This document shows positions 24,093 through 32,979 of a stretch of DNA of 35,515 bases, in pieces. Both the position numbers and the translations under genes were made by a program. Within the stretch, counting starts at the first letter, position 1, and the number at the start of each line of letters is the position of its first letter. The notes beneath the pieces are model-generated. The model was not told the origin of the DNA, did no database searches, and was given only the letters and a program-made list of their open reading frames with translations. The DNA comes from Gilvimarinus gilvus (GTDB lineage: Bacteria > Pseudomonadota > Gammaproteobacteria > Pseudomonadales > Cellvibrionaceae), in contig NZ_JAULRU010000257.1 in the NCBI RefSeq assembly GCF_030518155.1, forward strand, positions 1 through 35,515, written 5' to 3'.

Positions 24093-27026
24093 ATGAAGGC
24101 GAAGAAACCACTCTTAGTTACCGCTACGTTTTTCCTCGCCGTTTATATGGTGTTTGTTCTGGCAAGTTACTTTTACTTGCCAGGAAAACTAAAAACAATC
24201 GTTCAGAACGATGTCGCCGCCATGATTGGGCGCGACATTTCGGTTGAAGCATTTCAGTTCAACCCCTTTCAATTGCAGCTTACTTGCCATCAGCTGGCCG
24301 TTAGCGATACACCCAATACGCCGATTCTAGAATTTCAGTCGCTTTCGGTTGATTTGGGCTTTTGGCAATCGCTGTTTAAATTTTACCCCGTTATCGAATC
24401 CATAGACTGGGTTGCGCCAGAAGTTCAAGTACATAAACTGGCACACGGCTTTAACTTTGACAGTATCGTTGAAAATCTATCTGCCGCTCAACCTGAGCAT
24501 GAAGGAAAAACATCAGGCCAAGCCGACAGCGCGCCCCTCCGGTTATTGATTGAGAGCATAAATATTCAAGCGGGCGAAGCCTCTTACTTTGACAGCTCAA
24601 AATCAATTGCTGCCGATGCTCATCTCGAGAACATTAACGTAAGCTTTGAAAACCTTTATATCGCCACTGGCGCTGACAATAACAACCCCTACTCCATCGT
24701 AACCAAGCTCAGCAATGGCGGAACAGTCACTTTAAAGGGCGAGTATCGCTTGGAACCGCTGTATCTGGATAGCCAGATAACACTTTCAGATTTGGCACTA
24801 GCCGAGGTTTCTGATTTTCTGCGCAATATAGTCAATGCAGACTTATCCGGCCATTTAAATGGCAACGGTCACTTAACTGTGCAACAAATTGATGATAAGC
24901 CTCTGGCATTCAACCTTACTGATACCGATCTTGTTATTACCGCTCTGGCATTGGACGACCTTGAACAAGGCCCAAAAGTTGTCGAAATTGACACGTTAAA
25001 AGCCAGTGGTATCGCTTTCGATTTAAATCGACAGTCGCTAACGATTAATCAACTGATTTACGACGGCCTTACTTTAAACCAATGGCGCAACAACAATGGT
25101 GAGTTTCGTTACCAATCACTCATGGTACGCACAGCACAACCAGAAGACACGCCTGCAACTGCGCAAGCCCCGACAACATCACCCCACGCGCAAAGCCCAA
25201 AAGAGTTGCCGTGGCAAGTCGATATCAATACTTTCTCGATTCAGTCGAGCCAAGTATTGTTTAGCGACCGAACACTTGAACCCGCCGCACAGTGGAATAT
25301 TGACGACATTTCGCTATTAATAGAGCCTTTGCATCTCACATCAGACCAACCCAGTCCGCTGCAAATTTCAGCCACCTTAAATGAAAAAACGTCATTACAT
25401 CTACAGGGCGAATTCACAGCAATACCTTTTAGCATTTCATCCCAATACGCCGTAGATGATTTTTTACTGGAGTCTCTTAACCCCTATTTGGCATCCATTA
25501 GCCATGCGATAATGCGCCAGGGAACACTCAGCACATCGGGCAATGTTCAAGTGCAAACCCTGCCCGAGCTTTCCGTATCTGTATCCAATAATCTCGCCAT
25601 TACCAATTTTGAATTGGAAAACCTAGAGACTCACTCTGATGTTTTGTCCTTTAGTGATCTGAATATAGAAGATACTAACATCACGCTGCCGGCAACAAGT
25701 GTCAGCATTGCCAATATCGAGCTTGCCAACCCCACGATTACGCTCGAGCAAGCCCAGCGACCTAACTGGGAACTCATGAAAGCTGACGGGCAGAAGGGTT
25801 TAACTGAGGAAGTAACACCACCGAATACCGATGACAAAAATGAAAAGCCAAATATAGAGTTTGCCTTACACAATCTGTCTTTGACCAATGGCAACGTCAA
25901 CTTTGAAGATGCCTCACTCTCACCTACTCTGCGCTCCAGCCTTAACAATATCGATATGAAGGTGACCAACTTCAGCACGCTTGCAACGGAGCCAGCCCAG
26001 GCCGAGCTAAGCGCCAATGTTAATCACCAAGCGCCTTTTGAGCTAAAATCCAACTTCAACCTAAACGAAACTAAGGCCAGCATAGAAGGTAGTCTAGCGG
26101 CGCTCGATTTGCGCCACTTTTCCCCCTACACAGCAGCGTTTATGGGTTTTGCTACGGAACGGGGCAATCTCAATTACGATTTTGGTTACACGCTTGAGGG
26201 CACAAAGGTAGACGGAAGCAATCGCATAAAAGCCGACGACTTTTACTTAGGTGAAAGAGTGCCCAGTGAGAAAGCCATCAACGCCCCGGTTAAACTTGGC
26301 ATGTCACTACTGCGTGATTTTGAAGGCGGTATCAGTCTCGACCTGGACATTAACGGCGACCGCAGTGACCCAAGCTTTAGCGTAGGCGGGCTTTTGGCAA
26401 AGGCCCTCACGAATATTTTAGTTAAAGTCGCCGCATCACCATTCACCATGTTGGGAAGCTTACTTAGTTCTGACCAAGACCTAAGCTCAGTTACCTTTAC
26501 AGCGGCCAGTGCCGAGCTGGACGAGCAAAGCCAGACAACGCTAAAAGCGCTGGCATCCGCACTAAAATCAAAACCCGAGCTGGTTCTGGATATTCGGGGC
26601 AATGCTACTCCAGGCAAAGATGCCGTTGCTATCGCGCGCCAACAGGTCGTGAATCGTATTACGCCAAATCAAAAGGTAGACAGTTCCGCGCTGGCCAACT
26701 GGCGCCAACAAAATACGGCGGCCATAGTTCGTGAATTTAACAAACGCGGTGCAGGTAAATACCAAGAGCTGCGTGAAAGCTATCGATCACAAGAAGAAGA
26801 CAAAAATGCAGCCGACACCAAAGCACTGTCCCGAGCCTTCGATTTACTGGTGCAAGATGTAACTGTCGATACCGCATCCCTGCTTGCCCTAGCCGATGCT
26901 CGCAGCGAAAAAATACAAACCTTTCTACTGACTCAGCAACTAGAGGCGAATCAAGTTGCAGTCAGACCAGCCCAGGGCGACTCACTTAACGGCACGACAA
27001 TAAAATTTGAACTGGAAACTCAATAA
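24093..27026 (+). CDS. DUF748 (AsmA-like) envelope protein
   Basis: 977 residues. One N-terminal membrane segment (7-27) is followed by a very long repetitive beta-rich periplasmic region: KLKTIVQNDVAAMIGRDISV, FNPFQLQLTCHQLAV, repeated LxLxxLxLxNGxVNFEDxSL. This is typical of DUF748/AsmA-like proteins, thought to bridge the periplasm and assist lipid transport or outer-membrane assembly. Near the end, DEQSQTTLKALASALKSKPE with LDIRGNATP has an OmpA-like look, usual for DUF748. I chose ATG 24093, with GGAAGGA five bases upstream; the longer frame from 24024 overlaps the lipoprotein gene and lacks a signal. Likely cotranscribed with that gene. Confidence 0.88.
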   Translation: MKAKKPLLVTATFFLAVYMVFVLASYFYLPGKLKTIVQNDVAAMIGRDISVEAFQFNPFQLQLTCHQLAVSDTPNTPILEFQSLSVDLGFWQSLFKFYPVIESIDWVAPEVQVHKLAHGFNFDSIVENLSAAQPEHEGKTSGQADSAPLRLLIESINIQAGEASYFDSSKSIAADAHLENINVSFENLYIATGADNNNPYSIVTKLSNGGTVTLKGEYRLEPLYLDSQITLSDLALAEVSDFLRNIVNADLSGHLNGNGHLTVQQIDDKPLAFNLTDTDLVITALALDDLEQGPKVVEIDTLKASGIAFDLNRQSLTINQLIYDGLTLNQWRNNNGEFRYQSLMVRTAQPEDTPATAQAPTTSPHAQSPKELPWQVDINTFSIQSSQVLFSDRTLEPAAQWNIDDISLLIEPLHLTSDQPSPLQISATLNEKTSLHLQGEFTAIPFSISSQYAVDDFLLESLNPYLASISHAIMRQGTLSTSGNVQVQTLPELSVSVSNNLAITNFELENLETHSDVLSFSDLNIEDTNITLPATSVSIANIELANPTITLEQAQRPNWELMKADGQKGLTEEVTPPNTDDKNEKPNIEFALHNLSLTNGNVNFEDASLSPTLRSSLNNIDMKVTNFSTLATEPAQAELSANVNHQAPFELKSNFNLNETKASIEGSLAALDLRHFSPYTAAFMGFATERGNLNYDFGYTLEGTKVDGSNRIKADDFYLGERVPSEKAINAPVKLGMSLLRDFEGGISLDLDINGDRSDPSFSVGGLLAKALTNILVKVAASPFTMLGSLLSSDQDLSSVTFTAASAELDEQSQTTLKALASALKSKPELVLDIRGNATPGKDAVAIARQQVVNRITPNQKVDSSALANWRQQNTAAIVREFNKRGAGKYQELRESYRSQEEDKNAADTKALSRAFDLLVQDVTVDTASLLALADARSEKIQTFLLTQQLEANQVAVRPAQGDSLNGTTIKFELETQ

Positions 27027-27058
27027 CGCCAACGTGCAGGCAATAAATATACCCTGAG

Positions 27059-27670
27059 CTATTCATACGGTTGCCTAATCACCGTTTTCCAGTTGCTGGG
27101 ATTGGCACGGCGAATATCGCTCAAATAAATCTCATGGTGTTTACCACGCAAATTGCCCACCTCGGTAATGGCCTCGTGGACGCGGGCAACCGTCGGGCCT
27201 TCTTCTGAAAATGGACCAATGTGCATGGTTTGCATGCATAGACCCTCGTCAAAGGTTTGCAAACGCAAGCGATCCAGACCCGACACATTATTTTTTTCTC
27301 TCACCGACTCAATACATTGCTCAATAATAGTATCGGGTACGATATCCGGCTGCATAATCATCATGGTCCATAACCACTGGGATTTATCCCCGGTTTCAAA
27401 TACGCGCATGTCATCGGCCCACCATAAACCTTCGAGTGGCATCACCGCATAATCGGTTGCCATTGAGCCTTTTTTGACCGTGAACTTCGCCGTGTACGAT
27501 ACTTTATACAGTGCCTCAATAGCCTCTTGATAAGAAGCCGAACCGGGCTCGCCTGTTCCGTCCACCATTAAGTAGCGCAGCGGTGGCACCTCCACTTGCT
27601 GCACGACTTTGGCAGAGGGTCGGTACAAATGTTTTAACTTTTTCTTATAATCTATCTTTTCCATATTCAT
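27059..27670 (-). CDS. GyrI-like small-molecule-binding domain protein
   Basis: 203 residues consisting of one GyrI-like (SOUL/GyrI superfamily, COG4832-type) domain. The N-terminal part is KKKLKHLYRPSAKVVQQVEVPPLRYLMVDGTGEP, then LEGLWWADD, SQWLWTMMIMQPD and MHIGPFSEEGPTVARVHEAI, the conserved end of the barrel. Relatives bind small cationic or hydrophobic compounds, often as stand-alone sensors or hydrolases. There is no DNA-binding domain. It follows the DUF3224 gene by 12 bp and is probably cotranscribed with it. Confidence 0.88.
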   Translation of the reverse strand: MNMEKIDYKKKLKHLYRPSAKVVQQVEVPPLRYLMVDGTGEPGSASYQEAIEALYKVSYTAKFTVKKGSMATDYAVMPLEGLWWADDMRVFETGDKSQWLWTMMIMQPDIVPDTIIEQCIESVREKNNVSGLDRLRLQTFDEGLCMQTMHIGPFSEEGPTVARVHEAITEVGNLRGKHHEIYLSDIRRANPSNWKTVIRQPYE

Positions 27671-27682
27671 CAGCCTGCTAGA

Positions 27683-28153
27683 TTATTTACTCTCACCCTT
27701 TGGCAGATCAAAATTAAGTGTATATCGATGTTCACCGTCGCTCTGCTCAATACTCATGGAACCTGTGATTCCTGCAAAATCACCGCTCCCCGAACCGGGT
27801 AAAATTTGAATATCCAAAGACTGACTAGCCTCATTCATCAGCCCCTTGTGCAGCAAGGTAAATGCGCCCTTACGCCCCTCTATCGCGCCAGTAAACTCTT
27901 CCAGTGCAACATAGGCGGCGCTACCACTAGCCGTACGCTTGCTAAGCATCTGACCAAGCCCCTGGCCGAAAAGGTCGCCAGAGTAGTGTTTGTTTATGAG
28001 CATTCGCCCCGCAGGAGTTTCATCATCCTTGACTGGAACCAGTTCAACCTCAAATTTACCCGTAACCGACATACTGTTTAATTTCACATCCCGCTCCTGT
28101 GCAAAGGTACTTACCGCCAACATAGCGATCAACATCACTAAATATTGTTTCAC
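27683..28153 (-). CDS. DUF3224 family protein with signal peptide
   Basis: 156 residues: signal peptide (1-18, cleavage near STFAQ) plus one beta-barrel-like DUF3224 domain. Diagnostic stretches are VTGKFEVELVP, GRMLINKHYSGDL, GSAAYVALEEFTGAIEGRKGAFTLLHKG and GSGDFAGITGSMSIEQSDGEHRYTL. The family resembles allene-oxide-cyclase-like barrels but has no established reaction. The start is GTG 28153 with AGGAG eight bases upstream. First gene of a pair with the GyrI-like protein. Confidence 0.88.
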   Translation of the reverse strand: MKQYLVMLIAMLAVSTFAQERDVKLNSMSVTGKFEVELVPVKDDETPAGRMLINKHYSGDLFGQGLGQMLSKRTASGSAAYVALEEFTGAIEGRKGAFTLLHKGLMNEASQSLDIQILPGSGSGDFAGITGSMSIEQSDGEHRYTLNFDLPKGESK

Positions 28154-28190
28154 TGCGTTTACTCCTGATTCTTTGCTAAAAGAATATAGG

Positions 28191-28219
28191 GCAATTACGC
28201 CAATTTGTGACGTAATTGC
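28191..28219. promoter_or_regulatory. Inverted repeat upstream of the DUF3224-GyrI pair
   Basis: GCAATTACG (28191-28199) and CGTAATTGC (28211-28219) are perfect 9-base arms 11 bases apart, about 40-65 bp before the DUF3224 start. An operator is more likely than a terminator because there is no T run. Confidence 0.5.
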
Positions 28220-28278
28220 TGAAGCTTAGCTCATTTAGTTGGTTGAACACAGATAGTAGATTACATGCGAGGAAGGTG

Positions 28279-28596
28279 TTATCGAGCAGGATCGTAATCG
28301 CGGCGCCACAAAGTAACAATAACACTCACTACAAATATACATACAGGCAATGGCAGTACATAGAGCATATGCCGGGATTCACTCATCACAATTGCGAAAC
28401 CGCCCGGTAAGATTGCAACGCCATGACCACCTGCGGCAAAGGTAGGGGTATATAGCAATGCACGAATGCTCGCCTTTAACAATTCTTTTGGCCACCCGGT
28501 TACCATCGGACGGACGTACTTGACCATCATAAACCTACCCAAAATAATAGACAGTATGTAGGCCGTTAGAAGTGCACTTACAAGTATCAATATCAC
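28279..28596 (-). CDS. Small membrane protein of unknown function
   Basis: 105 residues with three hydrophobic stretches (about 2-24, 45-65 and 77-97) and a basic C-terminus (WRRDYDPAR). I do not recognise a family. The start is probably GTG 28596, with AAGGAG at rather long spacing (about 13 bases). It stands alone between the DUF3224 pair and the cydB end. Confidence 0.6.
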   Translation of the reverse strand: MILILVSALLTAYILSIILGRFMMVKYVRPMVTGWPKELLKASIRALLYTPTFAAGGHGVAILPGGFAIVMSESRHMLYVLPLPVCIFVVSVIVTLWRRDYDPAR

Positions 28597-28641
28597 CGGT
28601 TTATATGGCTCCTTATGGTCGCTAAAATGTTATTTTCGCCT

Positions 28642-28675
28642 ATACGCCGCACTGATACTTCGGCGGCGTATTTTT
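28642..28675. terminator. Hairpin downstream of cydB
   Basis: ATACGCCGC (28642-28650) pairs with GCGGCGTAT (28663-28671) across a 12-base loop. A T run follows on the plus strand; on the minus strand only AT-rich sequence follows. It lies 50-80 bases past the cydB stop and probably ends the gbsR-cydA-cydB transcript. Confidence 0.6.
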
Positions 28676-28724
28676 CGCACATTTGTATTTAGACACTCCA
28701 GGACATTATGAGTCTAGCAGGCTG

Positions 28725-29756
28725 CTAGTGGTACTTGAGCTCTGTTGCCTTACCCCAAAAAACACGATAGGAAAAGGCGGTGTAGAGCAAAATGATCGGC
28801 ACTACCACGGCCGCTCCGATACCAATCGGTACTAACGCAGAGGAATCTGCGGCGGCCTGCCAGATGTTGAGCTGGCCGGGCACAATGTCGGGGAAAAAGC
28901 TGTAACCCAGCCCAACAAAACTCAACAAAAAAATGACGACCGCAGCGCAAAAGGGAAGCCAGCACCACCGCTCACCCGTCCCCGGGAATCCACGCAAGTA
29001 AGTCTCGGTGATCATAGTCACCAACAACAGCGTTAGTGGAACCAACAAAAGTATAAAAAATTGGGGCAATTCGAACCACTTACTGAATACTTCTGGGTTT
29101 ACCCACGGATTCACCACAGAGATTAGCAGCAAGCCAAGTAAGGTCACCCAAAGCATGGTGCGAGCCCAATTGGCAGCCCGTCGCTGTAAATCAGCTTCGG
29201 TTTTCATAATCAACCAGGCCGCGCCGATGAAGCAGTAGCCTGCGCTCACACAAACACCACTGAACAGAGCGAAAGCCAGGCCCCAAAGGTTGTACTCAAA
29301 CCCCACTACGTACATACCAATCATAAACCCCTGACTGTAGGTGGCGAGCAGCGAGCCTAGCTTAAACACCCAATCCCAACGTGTTTTATGGACACTCGGC
29401 GACTTAGCGCGAAAATCAAATGCCACTCCGCGTAGAATCAAACCAACGAGTAATGCTAATGCTGGCAAATACAAATTACCCAGTACTAACGAATGCGCAC
29501 TTGGAAAAGCAATCAACATTAATCCTACCGCCAATACCAACCAAGTTTCATTAGCATCCCAGAACGGTCCGATCGAGGCGATCATGGTATCGCGCTCGCT
29601 AGCAGTCGCGCTTTTATTATCCATCGGCAATAGAATTCCCACCCCCAAATCGTAACCGTCAAGCACGGCATAGATAAAAAAGGCTAGTGCCATTAAACCG
29701 ACAAACAGCACGGGTAACCAGTATTCCAATCCTGAAAGCATTGGGCTGCCTGTCAC
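28725..29756 (-). CDS. cydB: Cytochrome bd-type ubiquinol oxidase subunit II
   Basis: 343 residues with about eight or nine membrane segments, full length. Family marks are LMALAFFIYAVLDGYDLGVG (about 17-36), the stretch SIGPFWDANETWLVL (about 61-75), and FPSAHSLVLGNLYLPALALLVGLILRG. Subunit II packs against CydA and stabilises the haem b595/d site. The GTG start overlaps the cydA stop by four bases (GTGA), so translation is coupled. No small CydX-like gene is visible directly downstream. Confidence 0.94.
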   Translation of the reverse strand: MTGSPMLSGLEYWLPVLFVGLMALAFFIYAVLDGYDLGVGILLPMDNKSATASERDTMIASIGPFWDANETWLVLAVGLMLIAFPSAHSLVLGNLYLPALALLVGLILRGVAFDFRAKSPSVHKTRWDWVFKLGSLLATYSQGFMIGMYVVGFEYNLWGLAFALFSGVCVSAGYCFIGAAWLIMKTEADLQRRAANWARTMLWVTLLGLLLISVVNPWVNPEVFSKWFELPQFFILLLVPLTLLLVTMITETYLRGFPGTGERWCWLPFCAAVVIFLLSFVGLGYSFFPDIVPGQLNIWQAAADSSALVPIGIGAAVVVPIILLYTAFSYRVFWGKATELKYH

Positions 29757-31123
29757 GCTTGCACCTCCCGGGTTTTTGTAGGTGAGCCTTGTGTAGGCCT
29801 GGCATCGCTAAAACTTTCTAGCTGGGCAGCTTTTCGAGCCATTAGGAACAGTGTATGAATATACGCCCACAACAAACACGCATACACTATGGCGTAGGTA
29901 ATCAAAGACAGCCAGACAAACTCAGGGGGCTGATCTGTGACCGCATCGCGCGTACGCAAAATACCCGACACTATAAAGGGCTGCCGGCCAATTTCCGTTA
30001 CATACCAACCAGCCAGGGTTGCCAACCAACCGGCGAACGTCATTGCCAGCAGAACCCGCAGTTGCCAGCGATACAGTTGACCGCGCCGATACAGCGTCCA
30101 GCAACCCGCAATGCCGACCAATATCATCAGTACGCCCATGCCAACCATCACTCGAAAACTGAAGAATACGGGTGCCACCGGGGGATGAGCATCGGCAAAC
30201 TCGTTAAGTCCCTTAATTTCCCCGTCAAGATCGTGGGTTAAGATTAAACTGGCCCCTTTAGGAATACCAATTTCAAAATGGTTTGTTTTCTGCTTCGAGT
30301 CCGGTAAAGCAAACAGCAATAAGGGCGCGCCGCGTTCGGTGTGCCAAATCCCCTCCATGGCGGCAATTTTAGCAGGCTGATGCTGTAGCGTGTTTAATCC
30401 GTGAAAGTCGCCTACCAAAGCCTGGGCAGGGGCCAGGAATAAAACCGCAACTAACCCAAATTTTAACGTGTAGCGTGGGCCGGGCTTATCATCACCACGT
30501 AATAATCGATAGGCCGAAACGCCGGCAATCAAAAACGCACAGGTTAAACTGGAGGCCAACATCATATGCACAAAGCGATACGGGAAAGACGGATTAAAGA
30601 TGATAGCAAGCCAACTTTCCGGGTACACAACACCATCTCTCACCACATGACCTGCTGGTGTATGCATCCATGAGTTGAGCGCTAGAATCCAAAACGCTGA
30701 TAAAGTAGTACCGATCGCCACCATAAAAGTCGCCAAGGTATGCACCCGGTTCGATACTTTATCGCCACCAAACAACATTACGCCTAGAAAAGTCGCCTCA
30801 AGAAAAAAAGCTGTCAGTACTTCATAGCCAAGCAGCGGCCCCGCCACATTCCCCACTTTCTCCATAAACCCAGGCCAGTTGGTGCCGAACTGAAATGACA
30901 TGGTAATGCCGCTGACAACGCCCAAAGCAAAGGTCAACGCAAAAATCTTAACCCAGAATCGGTAAATGCGATTCCAGGTATCATCGCCTGTGATATTGGC
31001 ACGCAACTTAAAAAACAGCAGTGCCCAGCACAGGGCAATAGTGATAGTGGGGAAAAGAATGTGGAAACTAATATTCAGCGCAAACTGAATTCGTGACAGC
31101 ATCAATGTATCGAGCACTTCCAT
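29753..31123 (-). CDS. cydA: Cytochrome bd-type ubiquinol oxidase subunit I, short-Q-loop (CIO-like) form
   Basis: 456 residues, about nine membrane helices. Visible marks: haem ligand H21 in LNISFHILFP, FQFGTNWPGF, LEATFLGVMLFG, SWMHTPAG, the quinol-loop region HDLDGEIKGLNEF, the methionine region FRVMVGMGVLMI, and ETGRQPF-type motif as TEIGRQPFIVSG. It is clearly shorter than E. coli CydA (~520) because the Q loop is short, as in cyanide-insensitive oxidases (CioA). It reduces O2 to water with quinol, with high affinity and without proton pumping. ATG 31123 follows CGAGG. It lies 43 bp after the GbsR-like gene. Confidence 0.94.
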   Translation of the reverse strand: MEVLDTLMLSRIQFALNISFHILFPTITIALCWALLFFKLRANITGDDTWNRIYRFWVKIFALTFALGVVSGITMSFQFGTNWPGFMEKVGNVAGPLLGYEVLTAFFLEATFLGVMLFGGDKVSNRVHTLATFMVAIGTTLSAFWILALNSWMHTPAGHVVRDGVVYPESWLAIIFNPSFPYRFVHMMLASSLTCAFLIAGVSAYRLLRGDDKPGPRYTLKFGLVAVLFLAPAQALVGDFHGLNTLQHQPAKIAAMEGIWHTERGAPLLLFALPDSKQKTNHFEIGIPKGASLILTHDLDGEIKGLNEFADAHPPVAPVFFSFRVMVGMGVLMILVGIAGCWTLYRRGQLYRWQLRVLLAMTFAGWLATLAGWYVTEIGRQPFIVSGILRTRDAVTDQPPEFVWLSLITYAIVYACLLWAYIHTLFLMARKAAQLESFSDARPTQGSPTKTREVQA

Positions 31124-31166
31124 GGTTACCTCGCATGGTTGCTACAAGTATTGGCCACTTCGACCA

Positions 31167-31730
31167 TTACGATTTACCGGTTAACTTCCCTTTGAAGTCC
31201 AGCACCTTGCCAAGCCCGGCACCTAGCTTCAGTAACCGGGTTAGCTGCTCAGTAGACAGTTGATTAAACTCCTCAGAAACTTGGGTAAGCTGTTCCATCA
31301 AGTCATGCATTTGGTGAATACGTTTTTGTGCGTACACGTCGCGCTCGTCTTGCGGAGTCTGCATCAACGCGTCGCGCAACACACTCAAAGTCGGATCAAT
31401 TTCGCGTTTGCGCCGCTCGGCGACAAGCGTTCTGGCAATTTGCCAAATATCTTCCGGTGCATTGAAGTAATCCTTGCGATCGCCCGGGTAGTGCACCGTA
31501 CTCAGCAGTTGCCAGGAGCCTAACTCCTTTAGCCCCATCGACACGTTCGAGCGAGAAATACACAGGGCTTCACCGATTTGATCGGCATTGAGAGGGACGT
31601 CACTGAGCACCAGCAGAGCGTATATTTGCCCAACCGTACGATTTATACCCCATCTACTCCCCATTTCGCCGAAATTAGCTACTACTTTCTGCATCATCGG
31701 CGTCATTAGCTCTTTAGTGTCGCCCGTCAT
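31167..31730 (-). CDS. GbsR/MarR-type transcriptional regulator, probable regulator of cydAB
   Basis: 187 residues. The winged helix-turn-helix (about 25-90) reads GSRWGINRTVGQIYALLVLS, PLNADQIGEALCISRSNVSMGLKEL and LLSTVHYPGDRKDYF, the signature of the GbsR group of MarR-like regulators. The C-terminal half is helical and probably dimerises. It precedes cydA by 43 bp on the same strand and very likely controls that operon and itself: a perfect palindrome sits 11 bp before its start. The signal sensed is unknown. ATG 31730 has a weak binding site (GGAAAAGCT). Confidence 0.9.
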   Translation of the reverse strand: MTGDTKELMTPMMQKVVANFGEMGSRWGINRTVGQIYALLVLSDVPLNADQIGEALCISRSNVSMGLKELGSWQLLSTVHYPGDRKDYFNAPEDIWQIARTLVAERRKREIDPTLSVLRDALMQTPQDERDVYAQKRIHQMHDLMEQLTQVSEEFNQLSTEQLTRLLKLGAGLGKVLDFKGKLTGKS

Positions 31731-31740
31731 AGCTTTTCCA

Positions 31741-31762
31741 ATTTTCAGTAATTACTGAAAAT
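31741..31762. promoter_or_regulatory. Perfect 22-bp palindrome, probable GbsR-type operator
   Basis: The core TTTTCAGTAATTACTGAAAA (31742-31761) plus one flanking pair makes an uninterrupted 22-bp palindrome, 11 bp upstream of the GbsR-like start codon. Position and symmetry fit autoregulation of the gbsR-cydA-cydB operon by a dimeric winged-helix protein. Confidence 0.75.
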
Positions 31763-32048
31763 ACTAAATGCTAAAACTGCGGTGCGCAAGGCTCTTTACA
31801 CTTTATCCCGCCCACCATGCCTTTGTAGGACAACTCTGGCACACCTCAATTTACGGTTTATAACTTCATTGCAGCCGTAAACAGGGAAAAGTGACACCTT
31901 CACCCATTTTGCGAACTTGCGCGCAGATGGCGATAACCCTGTTATGTCGGATAGGCTAGGAAGAATAGAGATTCAGGAGCTGAGCAGCCCATTGGGAAAG
32001 ATCGGTGATTTTTACACGACAACCCTTAGCATGGATTGTCGGACTTAC
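31763..32048. other. Intergenic region without a convincing gene
   Basis: It carries the promoter of the regulator-cydAB operon. A plus-strand frame from 31917 runs into, and antisense to, the MmcQ/YjbR gene and has no ribosome-binding site. ACATAACAGGGTTAT (near 31940) recalls recombination cores but the two halves are too close to be an attC. Confidence 0.4.
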
Positions 32049-32417
32049 TTAAAGAAAGCCCAACTCGCGTTGCAACTTTTTGGTCAAGCCCGCAGCGACG
32101 ATACGGTGAGACTCACGAATATAGTATTCCAGCTCATCGTCTTTTTCCGGACCCGCAGCGTATTGCTGAATCCATTTCATTCCCCGTGACGCTAAGTAGG
32201 GTGCTGGCCGGTAACCAGGCTCGTCGCTCAACAGATGAAAATGCAACTCTGAAGTCTTAAACGTAAAAGCGGGCTGGTTATTCTTTTGCCAACCGCCGAC
32301 GGCAAATACCTTACCTCCGACTTTCCACACATCAGAATTACCCCACTGAACGACATGGGTCGTAGCGGGTAAAGACGCGCACAAGTCGTTAAATTGAGTA
32401 TATTCCACGCTTTTCAC
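32049..32417 (-). CDS. MmcQ/YjbR family protein
   Basis: 122 residues, a complete MmcQ/YjbR (CyaY-like fold) domain. PATTHVVQWGNSDVWKVGGKVFAVGGW (about 17-43), FKTSELHFHLLSDEPGYRPAPYLASRGMKWIQ (about 53-84) and DDELEYYIRESHRIVAAGLTKK are conserved stretches. The family is called DNA-binding by structural analogy; its role is not settled. The start is GTG 32417 with a poor binding site (ACACAG). Such small proteins are frequent integron cargo, but I see no attC next to this one. Confidence 0.85.
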   Translation of the reverse strand: MKSVEYTQFNDLCASLPATTHVVQWGNSDVWKVGGKVFAVGGWQKNNQPAFTFKTSELHFHLLSDEPGYRPAPYLASRGMKWIQQYAAGPEKDDELEYYIRESHRIVAAGLTKKLQRELGFL

Positions 32418-32606
32418 CTGTGTTACTAGTCAAGGCAGTGTTGCCAATCACTATGGCTGCTTAGATTATGAAGGCCACAGCTAATCTCATGGACAACAAC
32501 CATGGCAACATGTTCAGCATCGACTCATTCCTTCTTTATAAGCGATAGCTTTGTAACCTAATTAAGACCAAAACATACTTATACTAAAATACCTTTTCGA
32601 GGCGGC

Positions 32607-32903
32607 CTAAACTTGGTAGTCAAAAACAATAATATCCTCGAGCAAAGGAATAAACACTTCTTTCAATTTTTCATGCGCTGGGTGTGGCAAATAACTTTGT
32701 CGAGCCTTCTCATCAGAAAAGGTCATCATGACTGTATGTGTGAAGCCCTGATTCATCCCCTCGGGGCTATCGTTTTCACCCCACTCAACCGCTATCACGC
32801 CCGTAACTTTTCCCGGCATTGCTAAAAACATAGCTTTAATTTTTTCGATCTCTGATTCATCAGATGCATCTTTGAACTGAATAAGTAAAATATGCCTAAT
32901 CAT
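32607..32903 (-). CDS. Dabb (stress-responsive alpha/beta-barrel) family protein
   Basis: 98 residues covering one dimeric ferredoxin-like Dabb domain: MIRHILLIQFKDASDESEIE at the start, VIAVEWGENDSPEGMNQGFTHTVMMTF in the middle and YLPHPAHEKLKEVFIPLLEDIIVFDY at the end. The YxxHPxH motif is the family's most conserved stretch. Plant and bacterial members range from stress proteins to polyketide cyclases; no substrate can be assigned. ATG 32903 follows AGGAAATG. Confidence 0.88.
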   Translation of the reverse strand: MIRHILLIQFKDASDESEIEKIKAMFLAMPGKVTGVIAVEWGENDSPEGMNQGFTHTVMMTFSDEKARQSYLPHPAHEKLKEVFIPLLEDIIVFDYQV

Positions 32904-32979
32904 TCAACATTTCCTGTGTTATGCGTCTCAATCTATTAAGTATGTTATTGGATCTATAAAAAGGAGAAAAATCTCGGCT

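Noticed and set aside
31935-31955. ACATAACAGGGTTAT as an attC
   Set aside because: The two core-like halves are adjacent, leaving no hairpin arms.
31917-32189. 90-residue plus-strand frame
   Set aside because: Half of it is antisense to the MmcQ/YjbR gene and there is no ribosome-binding site; too little support.
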